A stretch of 64,000 nt of DNA, from positions 132,229 to 196,228 of the forward strand of contig JAGOQM010000005.1 of assembly GCA_017991555.1 (NCBI GenBank), written 5' to 3'. The position numbers and the translations under genes were made by a program. This stretch comes from Neisseriaceae bacterium. GTDB taxonomy: Bacteria; Pseudomonadota; Gammaproteobacteria; Burkholderiales; Neisseriaceae. Shown one piece after another: positions 44,243 to 55,151 of the stretch. The notes under the pieces are model-generated. The model saw only the letters and a list, made by a program, of their open reading frames with translations, was not told where the DNA came from and made no database searches. The stretch's first letter is position 1. Every line of letters begins with the position of its first letter.

Positions 44243-45655
44243 ATGACCTCACCGTTATTGACTTTTCCCGCCTTATATTTAGCCACCATGTTAATGCTGA
44301 TGGGGACGGGTGCCTTTAATACCTATATCGCCCTGTACTTGAACCAGGCGCAGGTTAGCGCCACCTGGATTGGCGGCATGATTGCGTTCTTCTACGCCGG
44401 CATGGTGGTGGGCGCCAAAGTGGGCCAACAGATGATTACCCGCGTGGGCCACATCCGCACCTACGTCACCTGTGCGGGCCTGAGTACCATCATTGTGTTG
44501 CTGCACTTGTTGATTGAGTCCACCACGGTGTGGATGGCGCTGCGCTTTGTTTTGGGCCTGGTGATGATGAGCCAGTACATGGTGATCGAAAGCTGGCTCA
44601 ACGAGCAGGCAGAAAACAGCCAGCGCGGCATTGTGTTTGCCGGCTACATGATTGCCGTGAGCGTGGGGCAGGTGGTGGGCCAGCTGCTGCTGATTTATTT
44701 TCCCGACCTCAACTACAAACCGTTGCTGTTGGTGGCGATTTTCTTCTCCGCCAGCTTGATCCCGGTGGCCATGACTCGACGCGTTCACCCGGCCCAGCTG
44801 GTGGCGGCGCCGTTGGAAATTAAGTATTTCTGGACGCGGATTCCGCAATCATTGGTGACGGTGTTTTTGGCTGGGGTGATGAACGGCTCGTTTTATGGTC
44901 TGGCTCCGGTGTACGCAAGTGAGGCGGGGCTGACCACCGCACAGGTCAGCGTGTTCATTGCCACCTGTGTCGCCGCTGGTTTCGTGGCGCAATGGCCCAT
45001 TGGTTGGATTTCTGACCGCATGGACCGTTCGCGTCTGATTCAAACCAACGCCATGATCATGGCCGTGTTGGCCATTCCGCTGTGGGGCTTTTTTAGCTGG
45101 TCCTATGCCGTGTTGCTGGTGTTTAGCTTTTTGCTGGGGGTGTTTTTATTCACCTTCTATCCGCTGGCGGTGGCCTTTGCCAACGACAACGTCGAACAGC
45201 CAAAACGCGTGGCTCTGAGTGGCTTACTGCTGGCTATTTTTGGCATTGGCGCCAGTATTGGCCCCGTGCTGACCGGTATGGCGATGAAATACACCCCCAG
45301 CGCGCTCTACATCATGTTCTCGTTGATGACGTTGCTGCTGATTTTGTGGGTGCGCCCCAGTAAAACCACCGGTGAACACTTGGTGGATGAAGCCCCAACC
45401 CAGTTCGTGCCGATGACGGAGCATCCGGTGGGCGCGGTGATGATCGACCCACGGGTCGACACCGATGAAATTCCAGACGAGGCCATGGTGGACTTAACCG
45501 AGACCATCGGCGCCCGTGAAGACGCAGGCGCCCCAGTGGCCGAACCTGAGGATGAGGCACCAGAAGAAACAGAGCCCACGGCGGCTGAGCCGACGCCTCA
45601 AGACGTTGCCGCCGAGCCGCCTCAGCCTGAAAGCCCACCCAAGGGCCAGGCCTAA
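44243..45655 (+). CDS. MFS transporter, YcaD-like, with acidic C-terminal tail
   Basis: 470 residues with 12 membrane helices to about residue 375. SQYMVIESWLNEQAENSQRG resembles the conserved helix 4-5 loop of YcaD-type proteins. The last 95 residues are acidic and rich in Pro, Glu and Ala, probably disordered, which is unusual for the family. A purine-rich ribosome site lies rather far from the ATG, with the short palindrome GGCTC-GCGCCA-GAGCC between them. The substrate is unknown. Confidence 0.8.
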   Translation: MTSPLLTFPALYLATMLMLMGTGAFNTYIALYLNQAQVSATWIGGMIAFFYAGMVVGAKVGQQMITRVGHIRTYVTCAGLSTIIVLLHLLIESTTVWMALRFVLGLVMMSQYMVIESWLNEQAENSQRGIVFAGYMIAVSVGQVVGQLLLIYFPDLNYKPLLLVAIFFSASLIPVAMTRRVHPAQLVAAPLEIKYFWTRIPQSLVTVFLAGVMNGSFYGLAPVYASEAGLTTAQVSVFIATCVAAGFVAQWPIGWISDRMDRSRLIQTNAMIMAVLAIPLWGFFSWSYAVLLVFSFLLGVFLFTFYPLAVAFANDNVEQPKRVALSGLLLAIFGIGASIGPVLTGMAMKYTPSALYIMFSLMTLLLILWVRPSKTTGEHLVDEAPTQFVPMTEHPVGAVMIDPRVDTDEIPDEAMVDLTETIGAREDAGAPVAEPEDEAPEETEPTAAEPTPQDVAAEPPQPESPPKGQA

Positions 45656-45673
45656 ACCTTAAGCCAGAACGTT

Positions 45674-45713
45674 AAAAAACCACTGCCGAGGGCTGCTCGC
45701 AGTGGTTTTTTTA
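45674..45713. terminator. Bidirectional terminator between convergent genes
   Basis: AAAACCACTGC and GCAGTGGTTTT form a stem with a 12-base loop, an A-run before and a T-run after, suitable for both the MFS gene and the convergent hydrolase. Confidence 0.85.
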
Positions 45714-45722
45714 TGGGTCGCG

Positions 45723-46559
45723 TTAAGCAGGCTGCATGTGCTGTTGCAGTAAGGCCACAATTTCGGCCGGATGGCGCACCCAGCCGCTGTGCGGATTACC
45801 CCGCATGTCGGCCTGTAGCGCAATGCTGACGGTTTTGGCGCTGGGGATGCGTTCAGACAGGGTTTGAACCGACGCCAAAGGCGCCCAATCGTCGCCCTCA
45901 ATGTGGACAAACACCGCGTCGCGCGATTGCTGGGCAGGGCGTGCAAACTGCGGCGCAATGTGGTCGTAGCGGCCGGTGCGCACGATTTGGGTCCAGTCGA
46001 TGATGAGGCGCTTGGCCTCGCGAATGCCAAAGCCGACCTTTTTGCCCGGAAAGTAACCGTAGGCGTGGGCCATCCATTTAAACAAAAAGGCCGCGCGGCG
46101 CAGCTTGGCCTGATTTTTAGCCGGCCAGTTTTGATGGTGGACGTTGCCACTGGCCACGCAAAACATCGAGAAGGGTTGATGGGTGGTGTGGGCATACAGC
46201 GTCGCAATGTGGCCGCCGATGCTGTGGCCAAATAAAATCGGCACCTGTTTGGGGTTGAGGTCGCGCGCCAGCCGTAGCAGTTCGGGAATGTATTCGCGCA
46301 CTAAGTCTGCATAGCCATAGTCGTACTGGCGGCTTGGGCGCGGCAGGCTGTCGCCGTAGCCTGGCATGTCGGCGCTGACCACGGCATAGCCGCTGTCGAT
46401 CAGTTGGCTAATGACGGTTTGGTATTTCTGACGGGCCACGCCCAGAGCCGGCAGCAGCACCACAACGAGGCTGTCTTGGGTCCAGTTAGCGGGTTTTTCA
46501 ACGTAAATCGGGCACTGAAAAGCATTGGCCACGGTGATTAAGTGGGTTGGGTTCGGCAT
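45723..46559 (-). CDS. Alpha/beta hydrolase
   Basis: 278 residues. VVLLPALGVARQKY is the oxyanion region, VVSADMPGYGDS the strand-4 loop, FGHSIGGHIATLYA the nucleophile elbow (Ser in GHSIG). His near the C-terminus lies in RGNPHSGWVRHP. Specificity cannot be inferred. The gene is single; the 168 bases upstream (46560-46727) hold no gene, only an imperfect palindrome near 46598-46648. Confidence 0.8.
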   Translation of the reverse strand: MPNPTHLITVANAFQCPIYVEKPANWTQDSLVVVLLPALGVARQKYQTVISQLIDSGYAVVSADMPGYGDSLPRPSRQYDYGYADLVREYIPELLRLARDLNPKQVPILFGHSIGGHIATLYAHTTHQPFSMFCVASGNVHHQNWPAKNQAKLRRAAFLFKWMAHAYGYFPGKKVGFGIREAKRLIIDWTQIVRTGRYDHIAPQFARPAQQSRDAVFVHIEGDDWAPLASVQTLSERIPSAKTVSIALQADMRGNPHSGWVRHPAEIVALLQQHMQPA

Positions 46560-46727
46560 GGTGAGTCTCTCTTCTAAATCTGGGTCGTGTTTAAGACGGT
46601 TTTTATGATTGTGTTATCAGGCCATTACACCATAAAAAACGGTCTTTGCCAGCCACAATAGTAGAGCCATTGCTCCGCAGTCAGAGGGTTAAGCGGCACA
46701 GTATCCGTACCGACCAGACCGGCTCAG

Positions 46728-46934
46728 TTAAACGTTTTGGGCCAGTCGCAACAGCACGCCGCTAGGGTCTAGTAGATGGCATGCCAACAGGCCCCAAGGC
46801 GGGTGGCTGATGGCCGAAAGCTCGGTGTTGAAGAGGGCTTTTAGGTCAAGCTGGGTGAGGTGGTGGTGCCAGTCGGCCAGGTTTTCAACCGGCAAATGCA
46901 AGACGAAATGGTCGGCCCATTCGGCGGTTACAAA
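46728..46934 (-). pseudogene. C-terminal fragment of a VOC/glyoxalase-fold gene
   Basis: The frame encodes about 68 residues from FVTAEWADHFVLHLPVENL to HPPWGLLACHLLDPSGVLLRLAQ and a stop at 46728. The ending has the W-G-x-x-x-x-x-x-D-P-x-G-x-x-x-R-x-x-Q pattern of the second beta-alpha-beta module of glyoxalase/bleomycin-resistance proteins. There is no start codon with a ribosome site, and the first module is missing; the upstream DNA is the end of the C39-like gene in another frame. It is a truncated relic. Confidence 0.6.
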
Positions 46935-47551
46935 GTGACTAAAATGCCGCGGCCCGCGTAAAAGCGTTCAAAGTTGGCCACCGTCATCCGCACCGCCTGT
47001 TGGGTGGACGGTAAATGCCCAGACGGATTGTGAAACGTCAGCGTGTCGTGGGCGGAATCAAACCCATACACCAGAATCAAGTGGCCGCCCTGGTGCGGTG
47101 GGTCGTTCTGGGGCGTGCGAATGCTGGGGTGAACCGACGCCATGAAGGCATGGCTGGTGCCTAGGTGAGGCAGCAGGGTGCGGATGGGGGTGTGTTCTTT
47201 CAGCTCGGCAAAGAGGCCGTAGTGGGTGCGAACCCAGTCAATAAAGGGGCGGTAGTATAGGCCCTTAATGCGGTCACCGTCTTGAACGTAGCCACCGTGG
47301 GCGAGGCATTGGTCTTTGAGCGCAAACAGGCTCGGTGCCTGGGCCAGGCCCAAACGCTGCCCTAAAATCATGCGTAGGCAGGCCATGCCGCAAATGTGGC
47401 TGGCCCACTCAGCGTAGGCCGCAGGCGTGGGCGCGCCGCTGTCGGCCCACAGTGGGTCGTCGATTAAGGCGAGTTCGCCAGATAAAATTTGGGGAATGGC
47501 ATGGGCCGAGGCCCATTGGGGCACATAGGGCAAGCGGGATGAGGGCATCAT
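46928..47551 (-). CDS. C39-like cysteine peptidase-fold protein
   Basis: 207 residues from the ATG at 47551, which has AAAGG seven bases before it; ATG codons at 47548 and 47590 are alternatives. HICGMACLRMILG matches the catalytic Cys helix of the peptidase C39-2 (BtrH/papain-like) group, GGHLILVYGFD the catalytic His, and FHNPSG the Asn/Asp position. No transmembrane or ABC domain is attached, so it is not a bacteriocin exporter. Its role is unknown. It lies 54 bases after the TetR-type gene on the same strand and may share its transcript. Confidence 0.7.
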   Translation of the reverse strand: MMPSSRLPYVPQWASAHAIPQILSGELALIDDPLWADSGAPTPAAYAEWASHICGMACLRMILGQRLGLAQAPSLFALKDQCLAHGGYVQDGDRIKGLYYRPFIDWVRTHYGLFAELKEHTPIRTLLPHLGTSHAFMASVHPSIRTPQNDPPHQGGHLILVYGFDSAHDTLTFHNPSGHLPSTQQAVRMTVANFERFYAGRGILVTL

Positions 47552-47605
47552 GGTATGGCCTTTGGCGGTGTGATGAAGTGAGTTTAGCATGGCCTAGCAC
47601 CCGCC

Positions 47606-48178
47606 TTAATTCTGGTCTGGGGGTGAAAACAGGGCCTGCTGCACATAGGTGAGTGCCAGACGATGGCAGGCGCTGAGACGGCCGTCATCGGGGCCAAGCT
47701 GGACCACCTGATTGTTACTGCCTTCAAGCTGCGCCATTAAAAAGTCGACCCATAGGCTGGGCTCGCTGGCCGTCGCGGGCAGGTTGGCGGCGATTAAGGC
47801 GGCGATTTGCCGTTTGTGGCGTTGGGCCAGCTGCGCAATGAGCGGGTCTTCGGTGCCTAATTCCGCCAAAGCCTTTTGAAACAGGCAGCCGTTAAAGGTG
47901 GCCGACTGAAACCACTGCTGGTGCCAGCTGAAAATGGCCTGTAGCCGTGCATAACCAGAGGGCGCTTGTTCTGCCGCCGTCCTGAGGCTGGTTTGAAACA
48001 CATCGTCGCGGCGGGTTAACACCGCATGAATGAGGTCGTTTTTGCCGCGAAAGTGGCGATAGAGGGTGGTTTTAGAAACCGGCACCCGGTAGCGAATCAG
48101 GTCCACGCCCACAGCGGCATAGCCTTTTTGGTTAAACAACGACTCGGCGGTATTTAAAATGGCGGTTTTAGCGTCCAT
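47606..48178 (-). CDS. TetR-family transcriptional regulator
   Basis: 190 residues. AILNTAESLFNQKGYAAVGV and VPVSKTTLYRHFRGKNDLIHAVL are the N-terminal helix-turn-helix of TetR proteins, and the C-terminal domain fits the YcdC/AcrR-like subgroup with LFQKALAELG. Divergent from an HPP-type membrane protein gene. The perfect 30-bp palindrome at 48232-48261 lies between them and is the likely operator. Confidence 0.9.
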   Translation of the reverse strand: MDAKTAILNTAESLFNQKGYAAVGVDLIRYRVPVSKTTLYRHFRGKNDLIHAVLTRRDDVFQTSLRTAAEQAPSGYARLQAIFSWHQQWFQSATFNGCLFQKALAELGTEDPLIAQLAQRHKRQIAALIAANLPATASEPSLWVDFLMAQLEGSNNQVVQLGPDDGRLSACHRLALTYVQQALFSPPDQN

Positions 48179-48231
48179 GCGGGCCTCGCGTACAAGAAGC
48201 TTGCGGTTAAGGGAAGGTTCATCTTATGATG

Positions 48232-48261
48232 AATTAAGTGTACAGATCTGTACACTTAATT
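48232..48261. promoter_or_regulatory. 30-bp perfect palindrome, likely TetR operator
   Basis: The half-site AATTAAGTGTACAGA is followed directly by its reverse complement with no gap. It lies 25 bases before the HPP start and 54 bases before the regulator start, so binding would affect both genes. Confidence 0.75.
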
Positions 48262-48285
48262 TCAAGGACGATGAAAGGACAGCGC

Positions 48286-48804
48286 ATGAAAAGGATGGTT
48301 GGCGGAGGGGTATTGCCCGCTAAGGCGAGTTACGGTGGTTTACTGCGTGGGTTTTTAGGCGGCGTATTGAGCATTGTGTTTTTAGGCCTGCTGCAACCCA
48401 TGGTGGGGGCGCCGTTGTTAATGGCGCCGTTTGGCGCCTCCTGCGTGCTGCTGTTTGCGGCTTCTAGCTCGCCTTTGGCCCAGCCGCGCAATGTCATCGG
48501 CGGCCACCTGCTGTCGGCGGGCGTGGGTTTGTTGATGCTGCATGGGTTTGGGTCGTCGCTCTTGTCGATGGCCATCGCCGTGGGCTTGGCCATTGTGCTG
48601 ATGCAATGGTTTCGAATGGTACACCCGCCGGCCGGTGGCAACCCTTTGGTGGTCTTGCTGGCCCCGACGGTGCCCCCCTTAGGCTGGGACTTTTTGCTGT
48701 TTCCCGTCCTGTTCGGGGCAGTGGGCCTGGTGCTGATCGCAGCCTTGGTCAACAACGTGGGGCCACGGCATGCCTGGCCGGTTTATTGGCGTGGCGGGCG
48801 CTGA
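48286..48804 (+). CDS. HPP-family integral membrane protein
   Basis: 172 residues from the ATG at 48286, with AAAGGA six bases upstream; an earlier ATG at 48271 overlaps that site. Four to five membrane helices and MVHPPAGGNPLVVLL, the His-Pro-Pro motif that names the family. Other conserved parts are APFGASCVLLFA and SPLAQPRNVIGGH. Some HPP proteins have been linked to nitrite transport in plants and cyanobacteria; function here is unknown. Probably repressed by the adjacent TetR-type protein. Confidence 0.85.
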   Translation: MKRMVGGGVLPAKASYGGLLRGFLGGVLSIVFLGLLQPMVGAPLLMAPFGASCVLLFAASSSPLAQPRNVIGGHLLSAGVGLLMLHGFGSSLLSMAIAVGLAIVLMQWFRMVHPPAGGNPLVVLLAPTVPPLGWDFLLFPVLFGAVGLVLIAALVNNVGPRHAWPVYWRGGR

Positions 48805-48826
48805 GGCCGCGGCGTTATTAAGCGAC

Positions 48827-49267
48827 CTAGCCTAGTTGACGCATGCCTATGGCCATGCGGTTATAGGCGTTCATCAAGGCCACGGCTAGGGTGAGGTCGC
48901 TGATTTCGACATCGCTAAAATGGGCGCGTAAGGCGTCGTATTCGGCGTCGCTGCCACCGCCTACAGGCCCTAATTCGGTCATCGATTCGGCCCAAGTCAG
49001 CGCCGCCCGTTCGCGTTCGCTAAACGCACTGCTGTGGCGCCAGGCCGACAACACGTCAAGGCGCTTTTGCGATTCGCCCTGGTCGCGTAAGGACTGGGTG
49101 TGCAGCCCCAAGCAGTAGGCACAACCGTTGATTTGCGACACCCGAAGATAGACTAATTCCAACAGCAACGGGCCCAATGGGCTTTTGGCCAAGGCGGCAT
49201 GGGCGGTGCCTAAGCCTTGATAAGCGGCGGCAGACAGTTTGGGATAGGGCAGACGTAACGTACTCAT
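48827..49267 (-). CDS. AhpD/carboxymuconolactone decarboxylase-like protein
   Basis: 146 residues. RVSQINGCAYCLGLHTQ contains the CxxC-x-x-x-H motif of AhpD-type alkylhydroperoxidases, and ALTWAESMTEL is typical of the family. These proteins reduce peroxides or act in thiol-disulfide chemistry. AAGGAG lies seven bases before the ATG. It is convergent with the HPP gene and divergent from an AraC-type remnant, which in related genomes often controls such genes. Confidence 0.88.
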   Translation of the reverse strand: MSTLRLPYPKLSAAAYQGLGTAHAALAKSPLGPLLLELVYLRVSQINGCAYCLGLHTQSLRDQGESQKRLDVLSAWRHSSAFSERERAALTWAESMTELGPVGGGSDAEYDALRAHFSDVEISDLTLAVALMNAYNRMAIGMRQLG

Positions 49268-49370
49268 TGGGCGCTCCTTGATCAGTGTTGACGAAATAAT
49301 AGCGGTCAGTGTATCGGGCTTATGTCATGATTCATAGGGGCGTATTTGATTAATTCTATTGGGACAAGAT

Positions 49371-49562
49371 ATGTTTAAGCCTTTGCATGCAGAAACCACC
49401 TTGCCGGCCTATCGGTAAATTTATCAGCGTGTGGTGACGTTGATCACCACGGCATTGAGCATGGGCTACGACAATGTCAGCGCCTTCATTGCTCTGTTTC
49501 AACAACGGCTCGGCGTGACCCCTGGTCGCTATTTTAGTGGCCAGAGCGATAGGGTAAAGTAA
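49371..49562 (+). pseudogene. Remnant of an AraC-family regulator gene
   Basis: The frame starts ATG at 49371 (MFKPLHAETTLPAYR), stops at 49416-49418, and continues in the same frame to 49562 with ALSMGYDNVSAFIALFQQRLG and TPGRYFSG. The latter is the second helix-turn-helix of AraC regulators. Most of the gene (about 200 codons) is missing, so an internal deletion plus a stop removed it. It lies next to the AhpD-like gene. The remaining gap (49268-49370 and 49563-49669) contains no other gene. Confidence 0.7.
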
Positions 49563-49669
49563 TGAGCCAAGCCCGCGCACTGTGTCATAATAAAATCCAT
49601 GTGTCCTGTCATTAAAGCAGGTTAAAACAACGGCATGGCGATCAGTTAATGCATTAAAGAGGGACAAGG

Positions 49670-51238
49670 ATGAAAACGTTGTGGTTTAAAGGCGTGTTGC
49701 TGGCGGCGCTATTGTTGGCGCTGTTGGCGTGGTGGCGTCCCGGCATTGGTTTTGGCAGTCAGGCCCAAGCCTCGCCGGTGCAGCAGCTATTGCTTAGCCT
49801 GTACGACACCGAAGCAGAACCGGCCAGCCATTATCTGGTGCCCAAACAGCCCACGCTGGTGAAGCTGTGGGCCAGCTGGTGTCCGCTGTGTCTGTCGGAG
49901 TTGGCCACCACCGAAGCGTGGGTGGATGACCCCGATTTTAAAGACGCTAATCTGGTGACGGTGGCGTCTCCGGGCGCGTTGGGTGAACAGCCCTTGGCTG
50001 ATTTTAAACGTTGGTATCAGGGCCTAGACTATCCAGGGCTGCCGGTCTTACTCGACCCCAGTGGTGAGCTGGTCAAGCTGCTGGGGGTTAGCGTGTACCC
50101 GAGCTGGGCGGTGCTGGATGGGCAAGGCCAGCTGCAGCGCATTGTGAAAGGCAGCCTGAATAAACCGCAGGCCTTGGCCTTATTACAAGACCCCAAGGCC
50201 GACTTAAACCTCAGCACACCCACGTTTTATCAGCCTCAGGCCGAGCATGAGGCCACGCCCATCAACGTGCGCACGATTTATCTGGCCGGTGGCTGTTTCT
50301 GGGGCGTGGAAGCCTATTTTGAGCGCATTGACGGCGTGGTGGATGCGGTGTCGGGCTATGCCAATGGCCGCACCGAGAACCCCAGTTACGAAGACGTGAT
50401 GCGTAAAAACACCGGTCACGCCGAAACCGTGAAGGTCACCTACAACGCTGATAGGCTGAGCCTGAACGACATCTTGCAGCACTATTTCCGCATCATTAAC
50501 CCCACCAGCCTCAATCAGCAGGGCAACGACCGGGGCAGCCAATACCGCACCGGCGTGTACAGCACCGATCCAGCCGAACAAGCCCTCGTGGCTGCGGCCT
50601 TAACGGCACTACAGGCCCAGTACAGCCAGTCCATCGTGGTGGAAAATCAAGCGCTCACTCAGTTTTATGAGGCCGAAGCCTACCATCAAGATTATTTGCG
50701 TAAAAACCCCAATGGCTATTGTCACGTCGATTTAAGCCTGGCCGACCAGCCTTTGCCCAAGCAGGACAAGGTCGCCAAGCCAGCGTTTGATCCGGCCCAG
50801 TTTACCCAACCCAGCCCACAGGCGCTCAAGCAAAGCCTGAGCAACGAGCAGTATCGAATTACTCAAGAAAGCGGCACCGAGCGCGCGTTTAGCCACGCCT
50901 ACGATAACATGTTTGAGCCAGGCCTGTACGTTGACGTGGTCAGTGGCGCGCCGTTGTTTTCATCGAGCGATAAATATCAGTCCGGCTGCGGCTGGCCCAG
51001 TTTTGTGCGGCCAATCGCCGCCGGCGCCGTGGTCGAAAAAGAAGACTTAAGCGACAACATGCGCCGCATCGAGGTGCGCAGCCAGCTGGCCGACGCCCAT
51101 TTAGGGCACGTGTTTCCTGATGGCCCTAAGGATCGGGGCGGGTTACGCTACTGTATCAATGGCGCCAGCCTGAGGTTCATACCACAGGCGGACATGGCTC
51201 AAGAAGGCTATGCCGCGTGGCTGAGTGCGGTTGAGTGA
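49670..51238 (+). CDS. msrAB: Trifunctional thioredoxin/methionine sulfoxide reductase A and B (PilB-like)
   Basis: 522 residues: a signal/anchor helix (residues 8-22), a thioredoxin-like domain with WCPLC (Cys71, Cys74), an MsrA domain with GGCFWGVE (Cys209), and an MsrB domain with SGCGWPSF (Cys440) and [11 protein letters not shown] (Cys495). The order and cysteine spacing are those of Neisseria PilB, whose MsrB cysteines are at the same numbers. It repairs oxidised methionine in periplasmic proteins, with electrons from DsbD to the N-terminal domain. It is strong evidence for a Neisseriales host. Confidence 0.95.
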   Translation: MKTLWFKGVLLAALLLALLAWWRPGIGFGSQAQASPVQQLLLSLYDTEAEPASHYLVPKQPTLVKLWASWCPLCLSELATTEAWVDDPDFKDANLVTVASPGALGEQPLADFKRWYQGLDYPGLPVLLDPSGELVKLLGVSVYPSWAVLDGQGQLQRIVKGSLNKPQALALLQDPKADLNLSTPTFYQPQAEHEATPINVRTIYLAGGCFWGVEAYFERIDGVVDAVSGYANGRTENPSYEDVMRKNTGHAETVKVTYNADRLSLNDILQHYFRIINPTSLNQQGNDRGSQYRTGVYSTDPAEQALVAAALTALQAQYSQSIVVENQALTQFYEAEAYHQDYLRKNPNGYCHVDLSLADQPLPKQDKVAKPAFDPAQFTQPSPQALKQSLSNEQYRITQESGTERAFSHAYDNMFEPGLYVDVVSGAPLFSSSDKYQSGCGWPSFVRPIAAGAVVEKEDLSDNMRRIEVRSQLADAHLGHVFPDGPKDRGGLRYCINGASLRFIPQADMAQEGYAAWLSAVE

Positions 51239-51479
51239 TGGCGTGGCTGACCGTTGGTGCTTATGTGACCGAATGGCGGTTGAGCGGGGTGTGCCTGTTT
51301 TACAGCCCGTTGCATGTGCGGTGGTCTGTTTGATAGGCTTTGGCCTCAAAGGAGCCGGTGTGCCAGTGCTGCTGGTGCACTCATGCCATCTCGCCTGCTA
51401 CAGTGCAGTAAGGGTTGAGGCTAGCCTGTCAATGAAACAGAAAGAGTCAGCGTGTGCCGCAGGATGATGTTTATTAGCG

Positions 51480-51510
51480 AAAAAAAGGCGCCTCATTGAG
51501 GCGCCTTTTG
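51480..51510. terminator. Bidirectional terminator between msrAB and gyrB
   Basis: AAGGCGCCTC-ATT-GAGGCGCCTT. On the minus strand it is followed by six T, best for gyrB; on the plus strand by four T. The gap 51239-51479 has no gene. Confidence 0.85.
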
Positions 51511-51523
51511 ACAGAGCAAAACC

Positions 51524-53956
<2,433 letters not shown>

Positions 53957-53971
53957 TCAATATAAATAACC

Positions 53972-53993
53972 AACGGTGACATCAGTCACCGTT
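53972..53993 (-). terminator. Hairpin between dnaN and gyrB
   Basis: AACGGTGAC-ATCA-GTCACCGTT, a perfect 9-bp stem. There is no strong T-run, so it may be a partial terminator or an mRNA-processing or stability element. Confidence 0.5.
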
Positions 53994-54016
53994 ATCGTGA
54001 CGCGTTGAGGGCGACG

Positions 54017-55120
54017 TTAGATGCGCATCGGCATCACGATGTATTTAAAGTTTGGATTTTCAGGGATGGTGAACAGGGTAGAGCGAGAGGCATCGCCAAA
54101 AGCCAACTGTAGGTCATCCACGTGGACGTTGCGCAGCACGTCCATTAAGTAGGCAATGTTAAAGCCCACTTCTAAGCTTTCGCCCTGATAGGCGATTTCA
54201 ATTTCTTCTTGTGCTTCTTCTTGGTCGTTGTTGCTACACACCACGCTCAACACGCCGGGCTTGATTTGCAAGCGCGCGCCGCGGAATTTTTCGTTGGCCA
54301 AAATGGCGGCACGTTCGAGTGCGCCCAATAGCTGGGTGCGGCCCACCAAGAAGATTTTGTCGTTGTCCAGCGGAATCACGCGGTTAAAGTCGGGGAATTT
54401 ACCGTCGATGATTTTGCTCACGATCACGGTGTCGCCACAGCGCAGGCGCACCTGGTTGGTCAACAGCTCAATGGTCAGCGGCTCTTCTGGCTGGCTCAAT
54501 AGTTTGAACAATTCAATCACGGTTTTACGCGGCAAGATCACTTCGGCTTTAGGCAACTGGGCGTCGATGGTGCAGCTCACGTAGGCCAAGCGATGGCCGT
54601 CGGTGGCCACCAAGCGCAGTTGGTCGCCTTCGGTTTGCATCAACAGGCCATTTAAATAGTAGCGAATGTCTTGTACCGCCATGCTGTACTGAACTTGAGA
54701 CAACATTTGCTTAAAGGCGTCTTGCGGCAGGCTAAAGCATGACGTGATGTCTTCACCTACGGACAATAGCGGAAAGTCGTCGGCCGGTAAGGTCTGTAGG
54801 TTAAAGCGGCTTTTGCCGGCTTTTAAGGTCATGCGGTTGTCGGCCTGGTCCAATGACACCAAAGCGTTGTCGGGCAGGGCACGCAAAATGTCCTGTAGCT
54901 TCTTGGCGTTGGTGGTGACGCGGAAGTCATCGCCGCCGTTGGTGGGGCCTAGGGTGTGAATTTGAATTTCTAAGTCGGTGGCCAAAATATGGGTTTGGCC
55001 GCCTTTGCTCTCAATCAGAACGTTAGACAAAATCGGTAATGTGTGGCGACGCTCCACAATCCCTGTCACCATTTGCAATGGCTTTAGCAGGGCATCACGT
55101 TCAGCTTGTAAAATAAGCAT
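54017..55120 (-). CDS. dnaN: DNA polymerase III beta sliding clamp
   Basis: 367 residues from the ATG at 55120, with AAGGA seven bases upstream (a TTG two codons earlier is less likely). The sequence has the three-domain clamp layout, with TLPILSNVLIESKG near the start, LVATDGHRLAYVS in domain 2 and the C-terminal YIVMPMRI. It tethers the polymerase to DNA. It follows dnaA by 31 bases. Confidence 0.97.
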   Translation of the reverse strand: MLILQAERDALLKPLQMVTGIVERRHTLPILSNVLIESKGGQTHILATDLEIQIHTLGPTNGGDDFRVTTNAKKLQDILRALPDNALVSLDQADNRMTLKAGKSRFNLQTLPADDFPLLSVGEDITSCFSLPQDAFKQMLSQVQYSMAVQDIRYYLNGLLMQTEGDQLRLVATDGHRLAYVSCTIDAQLPKAEVILPRKTVIELFKLLSQPEEPLTIELLTNQVRLRCGDTVIVSKIIDGKFPDFNRVIPLDNDKIFLVGRTQLLGALERAAILANEKFRGARLQIKPGVLSVVCSNNDQEEAQEEIEIAYQGESLEVGFNIAYLMDVLRNVHVDDLQLAFGDASRSTLFTIPENPNFKYIVMPMRI

Positions 55121-55151
55121 AATCAATTCCTTAAGAAAGTTTCATTCAAGT

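Noticed and set aside
46928..47100. Frameshift fusion of the C39-like gene with the VOC fragment
   Set aside because: The C39-like gene has a complete conserved ending and the VOC part is only half a fold, so a relic is simpler.
50150..50166. DNA uptake sequence (AGGCAGCCTGAA, Kingella dialect) in msrAB
   Set aside because: One exact match only; other sites in the window are imperfect, so there is no sign of an enriched uptake sequence.
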